This document shows, in pieces, positions 8,968 to 17,736 of a stretch of DNA of 64,000 nt. Source of the stretch: DAOMFB01 sp963801475 (GTDB lineage Bacteria; Acidobacteriota; Thermoanaerobaculia; UBA5066). The notes under the pieces are model-generated. The model saw only the letters and a program-made list of their open reading frames with translations, ran no database searches and was not told the origin of the DNA. Numbering within the stretch: the first letter of the stretch is position 1; each line of letters starts with the position of its first letter. The stretch covers positions 372,001 to 436,000 of the forward strand of contig CAWDEX010000001.1 of assembly GCA_963801475.1 (NCBI GenBank), read 5' to 3'. The position numbers were made by a program, and so were the translations under genes.

Positions 8968-9696
8968 ATGTCCAGATCCAAGTTGGTTTTCCTCGTCATC
9001 GTTGCGGCGCTTCTCGTGACCGGTTCGGCTTTCGCGCAGCAGTCGACCGCCAAGGTCGAGAAGGCGGAAGTCGAGATCGTCTACGTGAGCGGCAACACGG
9101 TTGTCTTCAACCTCGACGGCAAGGTGCAGCAGCGCGTCATGCCCCCCGATTTCAAGATCGATGTCGGCGGCCAGATGGTCCCGCTCTCCGCCCTCAAGCC
9201 CGGCCAGAAGGTCATGGTCGAGCGGACGACGACCACGACGGTCCTCCCCCCGGACAAGCACGTCACCGTTCGTAACGGCGAGGTCGTCAAGGTCGTCGGC
9301 AACACGCTGATCTACAACGAGGACGGAAAGAACAAGCAGGTCCAGCCTCCGAAGGACTTCAAGTTCACCGTCGAAGGCCAGCCTGTCGGCATCACCGAGC
9401 TGAGGCCCGGCATGAAGCTCACGGCGACGATCGTAACGGAGACCCCGGGGAAGACGGTGGAGACCAAGGCCCTCAAGGCCGCCGCCGCGCCCGAGAAGCC
9501 GAAGCCCGCCGCGGCTGCTCCGCCGCCGCCTCCTCCTCCGGCCCCGGCCGCTGCTCCGGCCCCCCCGGCCGAGCCTGCCAAGCCCGCCAAGAAGCTCCCG
9601 AAGACCGCCAGCCCGATGCCGCTCGTCGGCCTCGCCGGTGGCGCTCTCTTCCTCGCCGGCGCCGGCCTCTCGGCTCTCCGCCGCCGTCGCGCCTAA
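8968..9696 (+). CDS. LPxTA-type sortase substrate, secreted repeat protein
   Basis: A 242-residue protein. The start at 8968 follows GGAGG and opens a signal peptide cleaved after AFAQ (about residue 24). Two similar beta-rich repeats, about residues 35-90 and 103-160 (IVYVSGNTVVFNLDGK versus VKVVGNTLIYNEDGK), are followed by a Pro/Ala-rich spacer (about 171-208) and a classic cell-wall sorting signal: LPKTA at 210-214, a hydrophobic helix and a terminal RRRR. The sortase encoded 67 bases downstream is its obvious processing enzyme. Gram-negative bacteria have no thick wall for anchoring, so the acceptor is unknown. The repeat domain has no recognised function. Confidence 0.8.
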   Translation: MSRSKLVFLVIVAALLVTGSAFAQQSTAKVEKAEVEIVYVSGNTVVFNLDGKVQQRVMPPDFKIDVGGQMVPLSALKPGQKVMVERTTTTTVLPPDKHVTVRNGEVVKVVGNTLIYNEDGKNKQVQPPKDFKFTVEGQPVGITELRPGMKLTATIVTETPGKTVETKALKAAAAPEKPKPAAAAPPPPPPPAPAAAPAPPAEPAKPAKKLPKTASPMPLVGLAGGALFLAGAGLSALRRRRA

Positions 9697-9763
9697 CGTT
9701 CGTCAGGTTTTGTGGCCGCTCCGGTTCCTCGCCGGGGCGGCCGCTTTCCTTTCCAGCGGGTCC

Positions 9764-10501
9764 ATGGCGACGCCTCTCCGCACTCTCGAGCGCATCCTCA
9801 TCGCCGCGGGCCTCGTCCTGCTCGGCGTCTGGGGTGCCGCCTGGCTCCACAAGACGCTTCTCCATCGGGCGAGCCTCCGTGCGTTCGAAGAGGCGGCGCT
9901 CGCCGCGAAGGGGTCCGCGGAGGCCCGGACCGGCCCGCCTGCGGGGGAACCCGCTCCGCCGGCCAGCGCTCCTCTTCCGACCGTCCCTGACGGGAGCGCT
10001 GACACCTCCCTCTGGTCGGAAAAGCGGATCCGCGACTTTCGGGAGAGCCTCTCGGCGTCCTTCGCGCCGCCGCTCGCCGTCCTCGGGATCCCGAAGATAG
10101 GCCTCCGGGTCGCGATCCTCGAAGGGACGGACGACCTGACGCTCAACCGGGGCATCGGCCACATCGAAGGGACCCCGCGTCCCGGAGAATCCGGCAACTC
10201 CGGGGTGGCCGGGCACCGGGACGGGTTCTTCCGCGGCCTGAAGGACGTCCGCGCGGGGGACCGTCTCGAGCTGGAGACGGCACGCGGGACCGAGGAGTAC
10301 CGCATCGAGAAGATCTCGATCGTTCTTCCGGAGGACGTCTCGGTCCTCGACCCGGCCCCCGGCCACGTTCTCACGCTCGTCTCCTGCTACCCGTTCTACT
10401 TCGTCGGCGATGCCCCACAGCGGTACGTCGTCCGGGCGGTCCGCGTGGGAGACGCGATCGCCCAGCGAAGCGCCGCGACGGCCCCCGCGAGCGATCGATA
10501 A
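9764..10501 (+). CDS. class D-like sortase
   Basis: A 245-residue transpeptidase with an N-terminal membrane anchor (residues 10-27) and a Pro/Ala-rich linker. The sortase fold begins at LAVLGIPKIGL. The catalytic residues are all present: His151 in AGHRD, Cys208 in TLVSCYP and Arg220 in APQRYVVRA. The sequence style (GESGNSGVAGHRDGFF) fits class D or related single-substrate sortases found in some Gram-negatives. It would cleave between Thr and Ala of LPKTA in the protein encoded just upstream and transfer it to an amine. One substrate beside one sortase suggests a dedicated system. Confidence 0.88.
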   Translation: MATPLRTLERILIAAGLVLLGVWGAAWLHKTLLHRASLRAFEEAALAAKGSAEARTGPPAGEPAPPASAPLPTVPDGSADTSLWSEKRIRDFRESLSASFAPPLAVLGIPKIGLRVAILEGTDDLTLNRGIGHIEGTPRPGESGNSGVAGHRDGFFRGLKDVRAGDRLELETARGTEEYRIEKISIVLPEDVSVLDPAPGHVLTLVSCYPFYFVGDAPQRYVVRAVRVGDAIAQRSAATAPASDR

Positions 10502-10603
10502 GGGAGCCCGCCACGGCTGTTCTTTCGGACCCGGGGGGCGGTCGGAGTGAGTTGCCGCCCCGTCGTACAATCCGTGCCCGCTCGAAGGAAGGAGAAATTT
10601 CGA

Positions 10604-11140
10604 ATGAGAACGACCCGAACCCTCTTGCTGGCTGCCGTCGCCCTCGCGCTGGCGGCCTGCTCGACGCTCAGCACCTCGACCGACTACGCGCCCGGGACCG
10701 ACTTCTCCCGGTACAAGACGTTCGCTTTCAAGGACGTCGAGCAGATGCAGAACAGCATTCTCGAAGGGCGGATCAAGTCCGCCGTGTCGGCGCAGCTGAC
10801 GGCGAAGGGCTGGTCGCAGAGCGACGGAAACCCCGACGTCTGGGTCGTCCTGCACCCCCGGCTCTCGAAGCAGACCCAGATCAACACCTACAACTCGGGC
10901 TGGGGCTACGGCTACGGCTGGAGAGGCTACGGGGCGGGAATGGGGACGACGACCTCCACCGTCCAGGAGATCCCGGTCGGCACGCTCGTCATCGACCTCG
11001 TCGACGTCAAAGCGAAGGAAATGGTCTGGCGCGGGACGGCGAGCGACACGCTCAAGGAGACGGCCACTCCCGAGGAACGCGAGAAGAACCTGAATGGGGC
11101 GTTGTCGAAGCTCTTCGAGGGCTTCCCGCCGAAGAAGTAG
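10604..11140 (+). CDS. DUF4136 lipoprotein (copy 2)
   Basis: A 178-residue lipoprotein, the same length as the copy at 2729-3265, with lipobox LAAC (Cys19) after an 18-residue signal peptide. An AAGGAAGGAG site supports the start. Shared landmarks with copy 1 are YKTFAFKDVEQ, a helix with RIKSAVSAQLTAKGW, WVVLHPRLSKQTQ, INTYNSGWGYG and MVWRGTAS. The differences are spread over the whole length, so the duplication is not recent. It is probably a periplasm-facing envelope lipoprotein of unknown role. It lies 30 bases upstream of another secreted protein and may be co-transcribed with it. Confidence 0.85.
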   Translation: MRTTRTLLLAAVALALAACSTLSTSTDYAPGTDFSRYKTFAFKDVEQMQNSILEGRIKSAVSAQLTAKGWSQSDGNPDVWVVLHPRLSKQTQINTYNSGWGYGYGWRGYGAGMGTTTSTVQEIPVGTLVIDLVDVKAKEMVWRGTASDTLKETATPEEREKNLNGALSKLFEGFPPKK

Positions 11141-11170
11141 CCGGGACGATCCCGGCAGAAGGAAGGATCG

Positions 11171-11737
11171 ATGAAGATGTTCCGAAAGTCCGCTACCGTT
11201 CTCCTGACCGCGATGGCCGCGGTCGCCCTGGGTGCGTCGGCCGCCGACACGCCGAAGCCGCAGAAGGTCTCCGAGACCGCATCGCTCACCGCCACGATCA
11301 CGGCCATCAATCCCACGACGCGCGAGATCACGTTCAAGGGGCCCAAGGGGGAAGTGGAAACCCTCGTTGCCTCCGACGAGGTCAAGCGCTTCAGCGAGCT
11401 GAAGGTCGGTGACCAGGTGACGGTGACCTACACGGTTTCGCTCGCGGTGCGCCTCGCCAAGCCGGACGAGGCCGCGGTGGCCGCCTCCGCCGACGCTTCC
11501 AGGTCGAAGGGTCCCAAGCCGGGCGGTGCCGCGAAGGCCGAGGCGACGATGGTCGTCACGCTCGAGCACATCGACGCGTCGGTCCCGTCCGTGACGTTCA
11601 AGACCGCCGCGGGCGAGCTGCGAACGATCCACGTCAGGGACCCGAAGAACCTGGTGGGATACAAGGTGGGCGACAAGGTCGCGATCACCTACACGGAGTC
11701 GATGGCCATCGCCGTGTCGGCCCCGACGAAGAAGTAG
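11171..11737 (+). CDS. secreted tandem beta-domain protein, unknown
   Basis: A 188-residue protein with a signal peptide cleaved after about residue 25 (ALGASAAD). It contains two similar domains of about 60 residues. The first has LTATITAINPTTREITFKG and ends VGDQVTVTYTVSLAVRL; the second has VVTLEHIDASVPSVTFKT and ends VGDKVAITYTESMAIAV. Each resembles a small OB/SH3-like barrel of the kind seen in DUF5666-like and copper-binding periplasmic proteins, but no metal ligands stand out. It is probably co-transcribed with the upstream DUF4136 lipoprotein. A strong terminator follows. The function is unknown. Confidence 0.65.
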   Translation: MKMFRKSATVLLTAMAAVALGASAADTPKPQKVSETASLTATITAINPTTREITFKGPKGEVETLVASDEVKRFSELKVGDQVTVTYTVSLAVRLAKPDEAAVAASADASRSKGPKPGGAAKAEATMVVTLEHIDASVPSVTFKTAAGELRTIHVRDPKNLVGYKVGDKVAITYTESMAIAVSAPTKK

Positions 11738-11761
11738 CCGGGGGAAGCCTCACCCACGATG

Positions 11762-11796
11762 ACGGGAGGCGCCGTTCGGCGCCTCCCGTTTTCTTT
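11762..11796 (+). terminator. rho-independent terminator
   Basis: A 12-13 bp perfect GC-rich stem (11762-11773 with 78-89) has a very short loop and is followed by TTTTCTTT. It ends the 10604-11737 operon. It also lies inside an open frame whose first ATG is at 11759, which argues that the next gene starts later. Confidence 0.9.
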
Positions 11797-11816
11797 CGGA
11801 ACGGAAGAGGAGCTGA

Positions 11817-11870
11817 ATGAGCGCGCTGGCCGGGAGCCCGAAGAGGGGGAAGAATCGGGCCCGGCGATGA
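11817..11870 (+). CDS. possible 17-residue leader peptide
   Basis: A small frame, ATG 11817 to TGA 11870, encodes MSALAGSPKRGKNRARR. It has a far better ribosome-binding site (AGGAG, four bases away) than the gene that follows. Its stop codon overlaps that gene's ATG as ATGA at 11867-11870, the classic geometry of translational coupling. The peptide is strongly basic and has no known relatives I recognise. It may serve only to load ribosomes onto the downstream start. Confidence 0.35.
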   Translation: MSALAGSPKRGKNRARR

Positions 11871-12580
11871 AGACGACGCGAGCGGGTCCGAAGGCCTTCA
11901 TCGTCACTTTCGAGAGCGAAGAGGAGCTGCGCGAGGAGCACCGGGTGGCCCTGTCGATGGGAGGCCTGAGGCTGCCGACGGCGGAGAAGCCGCCGGTCTT
12001 CACGGACGTCTCCGTCACGCTCCGGGGGCCTCTCGGTGCCGAGGCCACGGTCAAGGGGACGGTCGTCGCGCCGCTGCCGGATGGCGTGGCGCTCGCGGTG
12101 GAAGGAAGCGGAGACTCTCTGCTCGAGGCTCTCCTCGCCCGGGCCGCTCCGGAGCCCGACGGAGGGGAGAAGGATCAGAGCCTCTGGGACCGGATCCGGG
12201 GGCTGTCGCGGATGGAGAAGATCCTCCTTGCGGCCAAGGCCGAGCGGAACGAACGGGCGCTCTTCGTCCAGGACAACGACCCGCAGGTTCTCTTCTCTCT
12301 CCTGAAGAACCCCCGCCTCACGGTGGACGAGGTCGTGCGGGTCGCGAAGTCGGCCTTTCGGACCTACCAGATCGCCGAGCTGATCCTGAAGACCAGCCAG
12401 TGGTCGGCCAGCCTCGACGTCCGGGTCGCGCTCGTCCACAACCCGAAGACGCCGCCGGTCTTCGCTCTCCGGATCCTTCCAACCCTGCCGGAAGGAGAAG
12501 TCCGGACGATCGCCCGCGGCGCGGCGACGAGCATGGCGCTGAAGCAGGCGGCGCTGAAGAGGCTGCAGAGCGGATTTTGA
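11867..12580 (+). CDS. PilZ-like domain protein with helical C-terminus
   Basis: A 237-residue cytoplasmic protein. The N-terminal 90 residues (FIVTFESEEELREEH, MGGLRLPT, VSVTLRGP, GVALAVEG) resemble a divergent PilZ domain of the kind used as c-di-GMP or adaptor modules, although the RxxxR motif of binding PilZ domains is not evident. The remainder is helical and includes LWDRIRGLSRMEKILLAAKA and LFSLLKNPRLTVDEVVRVAK, recalling HEAT-like repeats. The start at 11867 is preferred to 11759, which lies in the terminator, and overlaps the stop of a 17-codon leader frame. The role is unknown. Confidence 0.6.
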   Translation: MKTTRAGPKAFIVTFESEEELREEHRVALSMGGLRLPTAEKPPVFTDVSVTLRGPLGAEATVKGTVVAPLPDGVALAVEGSGDSLLEALLARAAPEPDGGEKDQSLWDRIRGLSRMEKILLAAKAERNERALFVQDNDPQVLFSLLKNPRLTVDEVVRVAKSAFRTYQIAELILKTSQWSASLDVRVALVHNPKTPPVFALRILPTLPEGEVRTIARGAATSMALKQAALKRLQSGF

Positions 12581-12652
12581 ACGCTCGACTCGCTGGCCTC
12601 CTGAGCCTCGGAATAGAATGCGCGTGGCGGAAATCTCGAAGGAGAAACGACC

Positions 12653-13165
12653 ATGAAGAAAGTTCTCATCGCAACGGGCGCACTTTTCGTGATCGCGTCG
12701 CTCGTCGCAGTCGCGCAGGCTCCTCCGGCACCCGCGGCCGGGACGGCCAAGTCGCTCGGCCTCACCGTATTCCCGGCGAAGAGCCAGACGCCCGACCAGC
12801 AGAAGAAGGACGAGTCCGACTGCTATGTCTGGGCCAAGGGGCAGACGAACTACGACCCGGCGGCTCCGCCGCCGACGCCCGCCGCCGCCACCGTCGAAAC
12901 GCAGAAGGGCGGGGCGGTTAAAGGTGCCGCTAAGGGTGCGGCGGGAGGCGCGGCCGTCGGCGCCATCGCGGGAGACGCCGGGGAGGGCGCGGCGATCGGC
13001 GCGACAGCTGGAGCGGTGAAGGGCCGTAGGCAGCAGAAGAAGTCCGAGGCCCAGGCCACCGAGAAGGCGAAGTCCGATCAGGCGGCGGCCGCAGCGGTGC
13101 CGAAGGACGCGTACAAGAAGGCCTTCATGACCTGCCTCCAGGGGAAGGGCTACACGGTCAACTGA
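12653..13165 (+). CDS. exported glycine-zipper protein
   Basis: A 170-residue protein with a signal peptide cleaved after about residue 22 (AVAQA). The centre contains repeated Gly/Ala steps (GGAVKGAAKGAAGGAAVGAI and GEGAAIGATAGAVKG) forming a glycine-zipper hairpin that can insert in membranes, as in YMGG/Rick_17kDa-type proteins. It is flanked by a DESDCYVWAKGQT segment and a C-terminal FMTCLQGKGYTV; the two cysteines may form a disulfide. An envelope-structural role is likely. It has its own GGAGAAACG leader before the ATG, and its stop is 93 bases before the AsmA gene. Confidence 0.75.
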   Translation: MKKVLIATGALFVIASLVAVAQAPPAPAAGTAKSLGLTVFPAKSQTPDQQKKDESDCYVWAKGQTNYDPAAPPPTPAAATVETQKGGAVKGAAKGAAGGAAVGAIAGDAGEGAAIGATAGAVKGRRQQKKSEAQATEKAKSDQAAAAAVPKDAYKKAFMTCLQGKGYTVN

Positions 13166-13258
13166 GTCTGTCCCCGCTTCCCGATCACCAACAGCGATAC
13201 CTCAAGGCACTCCAGTCCGGCCTCCGGGTCGACGCGGAGTGAGGGGGGCGTCGCGAAG

Positions 13259-16200
13259 ATGTCGATGACGGGACGCCGTCGAGTGCTCGTGGCGGCCGGG
13301 GGCGTCCTGATCGTCGTCGTCGCCGGCGTGGCCCTCGCGCCCCTCTGGATCAACTTCGGACCGGTCCGGAGGCGGATCGAGTCGGCCGCCTCCTCGGCTC
13401 TCGGCGGCACGGTGACGGTAGGGCGAATCGACCTCTCGTTCTTTCCGCGCCCCGGAGCGGTGATTCATCAGCTGAGCCTGACCGCCCCGGGGAAGGTGCG
13501 CGGCACGGTCTGTTCCGTGAGCGTCTCGCCGGTGGTCCTCGCGCTCCTCCGGGGCCGGTTCTGCCCGGCGAGCGTCCGGTTGGACGGCCCGGACCTGATC
13601 GTCGAGATTCCCGAAGCGACGAAGAAGGACGCGCCGGTCGCTCTCTCGGACCCGCTGAAGAGCCTCGCGCCGCTCCTCACCACGATCGTGTCCCAGTTGC
13701 CGGGGCTCGTCGTCGAGGTGAACGGAGAGCGCGTCGCCGTCTCCCGCGGGGGGACGATCATCGCCTCGGTCGAAGGCCTCCGGGTGATCGTCCGCGTTTC
13801 CCCGGAGGACCGCGGCAGGCTCCATGCCGACGTCGGGATCGCCGCGGCATCCGTCTCGCTTCGGCGGGAGGGCCGGCGGACCCTCGAGATCGACGGCGTC
13901 CGCGTCGAAGGGGCCTTCGACTCCTTCGAAGGGAGGTCGGAGCTCGCGCTCTCGCGCGTCTCCATGGAGTCCCCGCGGTTTCTCGCCCGGATCTCGCTCT
14001 CGGCCGAGCCGGCCATCCCGCGGGTCGAGCTGTCGGCCCGCGGCGACGGCCTCGACGTGACGGCGCTGCGCGGGAAGCTCCTCCCCTTTGTTGGGGACGA
14101 CCCCACCGTCGCGGCGATCTTCGGGATCTTCCGGGGCGGGAAGCTCACGTCGTTCACATTCGCGTCGGGAGGGAGGACCCCCGGAGACCTCGGGGTCTTC
14201 GAGAGGATGTCGATCCGGGCCACGCTGGCCGACGGAAGCGTCCGGATCGGGAGCGTCGGCCTCCAACTCGAGGAGGCGAGTGGAGACGTCTCCGTCGAGA
14301 AGGGAACCCTCTCCGTGGAGCGCGCGGCAGCGCGAGTCGGAAACTCCCGGGCGTCGGACGGGAGCGTCCGAGTCGGGCTCGCGGCGAACGACGACATGCT
14401 GAGGGTGGAGGCCACGGTGCGGTCGGACCTCGCGGAGCTTCCCGGGATCCTCTCCCGGGCAATTCGCGGCGGCTCGTTCCTCGAAGAGCTCTCCCTCGTG
14501 GACGACCTGGCCGGGAGCGCCTCGGGACGGCTCTTGCTGGAGAACCGGGCGGGAACGCTCCGGACGACGGTCTCCGTGTCGGAGATGCAGCTTTCCGGGC
14601 GCTACCGGAAAATCCCCTTTCCGATCTCGGTCCGGCGAGGGACCTTCTTCTACGACGGGACGCGCGTGGGGGTCGGCCGGCTCTCCGGAAGCGTGGGACG
14701 TTCGACGTTCTCCGGCCTCGAGGCCCGTCTCCGGCTCGGCGATGACCAGATTCTGGAAGGCGTCTCGGGCTCGGTCGAAGTGTCTCTCGACGAGCTGTAC
14801 CCGTGGCTGGCTTCCCGGGGGGGCCTGGAGGCGTTGCGGAAGCAGGTCAGCCGGCTCTCGGGATCCGTCGGGGTCTCGATTGCACGGCTCACCGGGCCGA
14901 TCTCCCGGACGGGGGAGTGGCGCTACGAGGCGACGGGAACGCTCCAGGACCTCGTCCTCGACGCCTCGTTTCTTCCGAAGACGCTCGAGGCGGGAGCCGG
15001 AGGCTTCCGGATCGACGAGGAGACGATCAGCGTCTCGGGACTCGAGGTGCGAACGCTCGACGCGGCGCTGAAGGTCTCCGGATCCATTGACGGCTACCAG
15101 CGGGTTCCTCGGAAGCTCGGGACCGTCGTGGATGGCGAGATGGGGCCCGAGGCGGTCCGGTGGGTCTGGGAGAAAGCATCGCTCCCACCCGGGTTGCTTC
15201 CGGCGGCACCCCTGGCGCTCGAGGAGGTCCACGTCGGGCTCGCCGGCGGAGGCGAGTTCTCCCTCGCCGGCAACGTCGTCGTCCGGGGCGGCCCTCGCGT
15301 GTTCCTCGACGTGGTCAAAGACGGAGAGCGGACCGACGTCCGCCGCCTGACGATCGCCGACCGGTTCTCCGATGCCTCGATCTCCCTCGGCCTGCGAAAG
15401 AGAGAGCTCGGAGTGCGGTTCGCCGGCCACCTGGCCGCCGAGACCCTGGAGAAGCTTCTCGCAGAGCGGAGACGGCGGCGGGGCCGGATCGAGGGCGAGT
15501 TCCGCGCCCTCGTGCAGCGCGATCACATCGCGGAGACCTCCGTCGACGGGTGGCTCAATGCGGCGGATCTCGCGCTCCCCACGCCGGCCGGCGACGTCAC
15601 GGTCGAGAGCCTCGACCTTCGTGCGGCGGGGAGCCGGCTGACCGCGGCGTCTTCCTCTCTCGTCCTCGACGAGCAGCGCTTCTCGGTGAAGGGCGGCGCG
15701 GCGTTCCGGGACGAGGGGCTCGTCCTCGACATCGACGCCGCCACCGGCGCGCTCACCTGGGAGCGGGTCGAGGCCGTTCTCGGCGGGATGGTGAAGACGG
15801 ACGTGAAGGCCGCCGCGGCCGCGGAGGATCCAGCGCCCCCGCTCCGGGTCCTCGGCGACGTGCGTCTGTCTCTCGACTCGTTCGCCTTCCGGAATCTGGT
15901 CTGGAAGCCGGTCCTCGGCAGCCTCAGGCTGGAGAGGGACACCACCGCCCTCACGGTCCGGAGCGCCGAGATCTGCGGCATCGCGACGACCGGGGCGATC
16001 CGGTTCCGGGAGGGGGGGCGAGCCGAGGTTCGCGCCAATGTCTCGGCGTCCGGGCCTGACATCAGCCTTCCGCTCGCCTGTCTGGGTGTGTCAGGCGACC
16101 GGATGACCGGGGCCTTCGAGGCGTGCGTCGAGGTGGAGGGAGAAGGGGAGACAGCGGAACTTCCGCGGGTCGTTCGGGGACCGGTGACGCTGAAGGCGTC

Positions 16201-16672
16201 GAAGGGGAGGATCGGGAAGGCAACGCTCCTGACGAAGATCATCGGCGTGCTCAACGGAACGTCCGTCTTCGCCGGAAAGGAACGCGACCAGATCGGCAAG
16301 GCGATGTCCTACGACGCTCTCGCCGTCGAGGGAAGCATCGAAGCCGGTCGTGTCGTGATCCGCGAGGGGGTCCTTCGGACCCCGTCCCTCACGATGGCGG
16401 CGAGCGGGACGATCGGGTTCGTCGACGAGTCCGTCGACCTGCTGGTTCTGGCGCACCCCTTTTCGACGATGGACAAGGTCATCCGGGTGATTCCGGTCGT
16501 CCGGTACATCCTCGGAAAGGACTTCCTCTCCGTCGGAGCGAAGGCGACGGGGAGCCTTGAGGATCCGAAGGTCGAAATCGCCGCCGCGCGGGACGCGAGC
16601 CGGGGGCTGGTCGAGATCCTCGCGAGAACGGTGACGCTGCCGGTCAAGGTCGTCGATCCGGAGATCCGCTGA
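13259..16672 (+). CDS. AsmA family protein
   Basis: A 1,137-residue protein with one N-terminal membrane helix (about residues 8-28) and a long periplasmic beta-rich body. The start of the body (LWINFGPVRRRIESAASSALGGTVTVGRIDLSFFP) is the conserved AsmA N-terminal region. The C-terminal third has the AsmA_2-like pattern, ending with YILGKDFLSVGAKATGSLEDPKV. Proteins of this family form long hydrophobic grooves and are implicated in moving phospholipids to the outer membrane. GAGGGGGG precedes the ATG. The gene stands alone and converges on a barrel gene. Confidence 0.85.
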   Translation: MSMTGRRRVLVAAGGVLIVVVAGVALAPLWINFGPVRRRIESAASSALGGTVTVGRIDLSFFPRPGAVIHQLSLTAPGKVRGTVCSVSVSPVVLALLRGRFCPASVRLDGPDLIVEIPEATKKDAPVALSDPLKSLAPLLTTIVSQLPGLVVEVNGERVAVSRGGTIIASVEGLRVIVRVSPEDRGRLHADVGIAAASVSLRREGRRTLEIDGVRVEGAFDSFEGRSELALSRVSMESPRFLARISLSAEPAIPRVELSARGDGLDVTALRGKLLPFVGDDPTVAAIFGIFRGGKLTSFTFASGGRTPGDLGVFERMSIRATLADGSVRIGSVGLQLEEASGDVSVEKGTLSVERAAARVGNSRASDGSVRVGLAANDDMLRVEATVRSDLAELPGILSRAIRGGSFLEELSLVDDLAGSASGRLLLENRAGTLRTTVSVSEMQLSGRYRKIPFPISVRRGTFFYDGTRVGVGRLSGSVGRSTFSGLEARLRLGDDQILEGVSGSVEVSLDELYPWLASRGGLEALRKQVSRLSGSVGVSIARLTGPISRTGEWRYEATGTLQDLVLDASFLPKTLEAGAGGFRIDEETISVSGLEVRTLDAALKVSGSIDGYQRVPRKLGTVVDGEMGPEAVRWVWEKASLPPGLLPAAPLALEEVHVGLAGGGEFSLAGNVVVRGGPRVFLDVVKDGERTDVRRLTIADRFSDASISLGLRKRELGVRFAGHLAAETLEKLLAERRRRRGRIEGEFRALVQRDHIAETSVDGWLNAADLALPTPAGDVTVESLDLRAAGSRLTAASSSLVLDEQRFSVKGGAAFRDEGLVLDIDAATGALTWERVEAVLGGMVKTDVKAAAAAEDPAPPLRVLGDVRLSLDSFAFRNLVWKPVLGSLRLERDTTALTVRSAEICGIATTGAIRFREGGRAEVRANVSASGPDISLPLACLGVSGDRMTGAFEACVEVEGEGETAELPRVVRGPVTLKASKGRIGKATLLTKIIGVLNGTSVFAGKERDQIGKAMSYDALAVEGSIEAGRVVIREGVLRTPSLTMAASGTIGFVDESVDLLVLAHPFSTMDKVIRVIPVVRYILGKDFLSVGAKATGSLEDPKVEIAAARDASRGLVEILARTVTLPVKVVDPEIR

Positions 16673-16717
16673 CGGCGGGAGGATCCGCCGCCACGGCCGG
16701 GCGCGGCCTCCGCGGGC

Positions 16718-17659
16718 CTAGTTGAACCAGAAGAACTGGTAGGCGATCGCGTACGTGTCGAAGCGCGAGCCGACCCGCGCGCTGACGCCCCTCGCCGCGA
16801 GGAGCTTGATCGAGTGGCCACGCGCGACCGGGAGGGAGAACGTTACGCCGGCCCGGCTGTTGGACTGCCGCGTGTCGCCCGGGACGCCGTTCGTGGACGT
16901 CCGGCCGCCGCCGTAGAACGTCGCGTCGAGCGCGAGCCAGAGCCCGGGTCGGAAGGTGTACCCGCCGTGCGCCTGGAACGTGAAGAGCGGAGCCTGCGAC
17001 CGGACGTTTGCGCCCGGGTAGGTGTGGGTGTTCTCCGTGAAGAGCCAGACGCCGGCGGAGGCTTCCAGCGTCCAGGGGCCCGTCGGGTACGACAGCCCGA
17101 ACTCCGGCTTGAAGGCCCATCGGTTGTTCCCGATGTTGATCAGCTTCTCGTTACTGTACTGACCGGTCGGCGCCACGACGACGAGGCTGAAGCCGAGGGT
17201 CGTCTCGGGTTTCCGGGCCGCCCACTCGCGGGCGGAAAGCCCCGGACCGCCGAGGAGGTTGACGACGAAACGGAGGCGGAGGTCCCCGAGGCCCGAGCGC
17301 GTGATCCTCGCGTAATCCTCGCCCACGTTGCCGTTGATGGAGCCGAACGCGTACGGCACGACCACGGCGCCGCTCGCGAACCGGCCGAAGAGGGGAAACG
17401 TGTGTCCATACCCGAAGCTCACGCCGCTGATGTACGCGTTGACGTCGGTGAATGGGAGCGCCGGGTCGAAGAGGACCTCGCCCGACTGATACGAGTAGTT
17501 GACGAGAAAGAAGTTCGCGCCGACCGGCGCGGGAGCATAGGCGCGCGGCTCCAGATCCTGCGCCGACGCGTGAAGGGCGGCGGCGAGGAGAAGAAGGAAG
17601 AGAGCGACCGCGGGAAGCCGTCTGCGGTCAGAATGGCGCGGAGAGAGCTTCATCTTCAT
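16718..17659 (-). CDS. MetA-pathway-type outer-membrane barrel
   Basis: A 313-residue protein with a signal peptide ending LHASAQ (about residue 34) and a beta-barrel of about 12 strands. Residues such as VVVAPTGQYSNEKLINIGNNRWAF are typical of the Phenol_MetA_deg/transporter family of outer-membrane channels, where APTGxY...N..NRW is conserved. The C-terminus ends YQFFWFN. Members are thought to admit hydrophobic or aromatic compounds, but no catabolic genes are near. The gene is divergent from the multihaem cytochrome at 17737, with only 77 bases between the starts. Confidence 0.78.
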   Translation of the reverse strand: MKMKLSPRHSDRRRLPAVALFLLLLAAALHASAQDLEPRAYAPAPVGANFFLVNYSYQSGEVLFDPALPFTDVNAYISGVSFGYGHTFPLFGRFASGAVVVPYAFGSINGNVGEDYARITRSGLGDLRLRFVVNLLGGPGLSAREWAARKPETTLGFSLVVVAPTGQYSNEKLINIGNNRWAFKPEFGLSYPTGPWTLEASAGVWLFTENTHTYPGANVRSQAPLFTFQAHGGYTFRPGLWLALDATFYGGGRTSTNGVPGDTRQSNSRAGVTFSLPVARGHSIKLLAARGVSARVGSRFDTYAIAYQFFWFN

Positions 17660-17736
17660 GTGCGACGGCCGCGTACCTTACCAGAAGCCGTCACCGCGAG
17701 ATTTCCGGGAATCGAAGGCGACGCTAGTATGGCTGC

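Noticed and set aside
11759..11866. ATG at 11759 as start of the PilZ-like gene
   Set aside because: It would place a strong rho-independent terminator inside the coding region and adds a low-complexity N-terminus.
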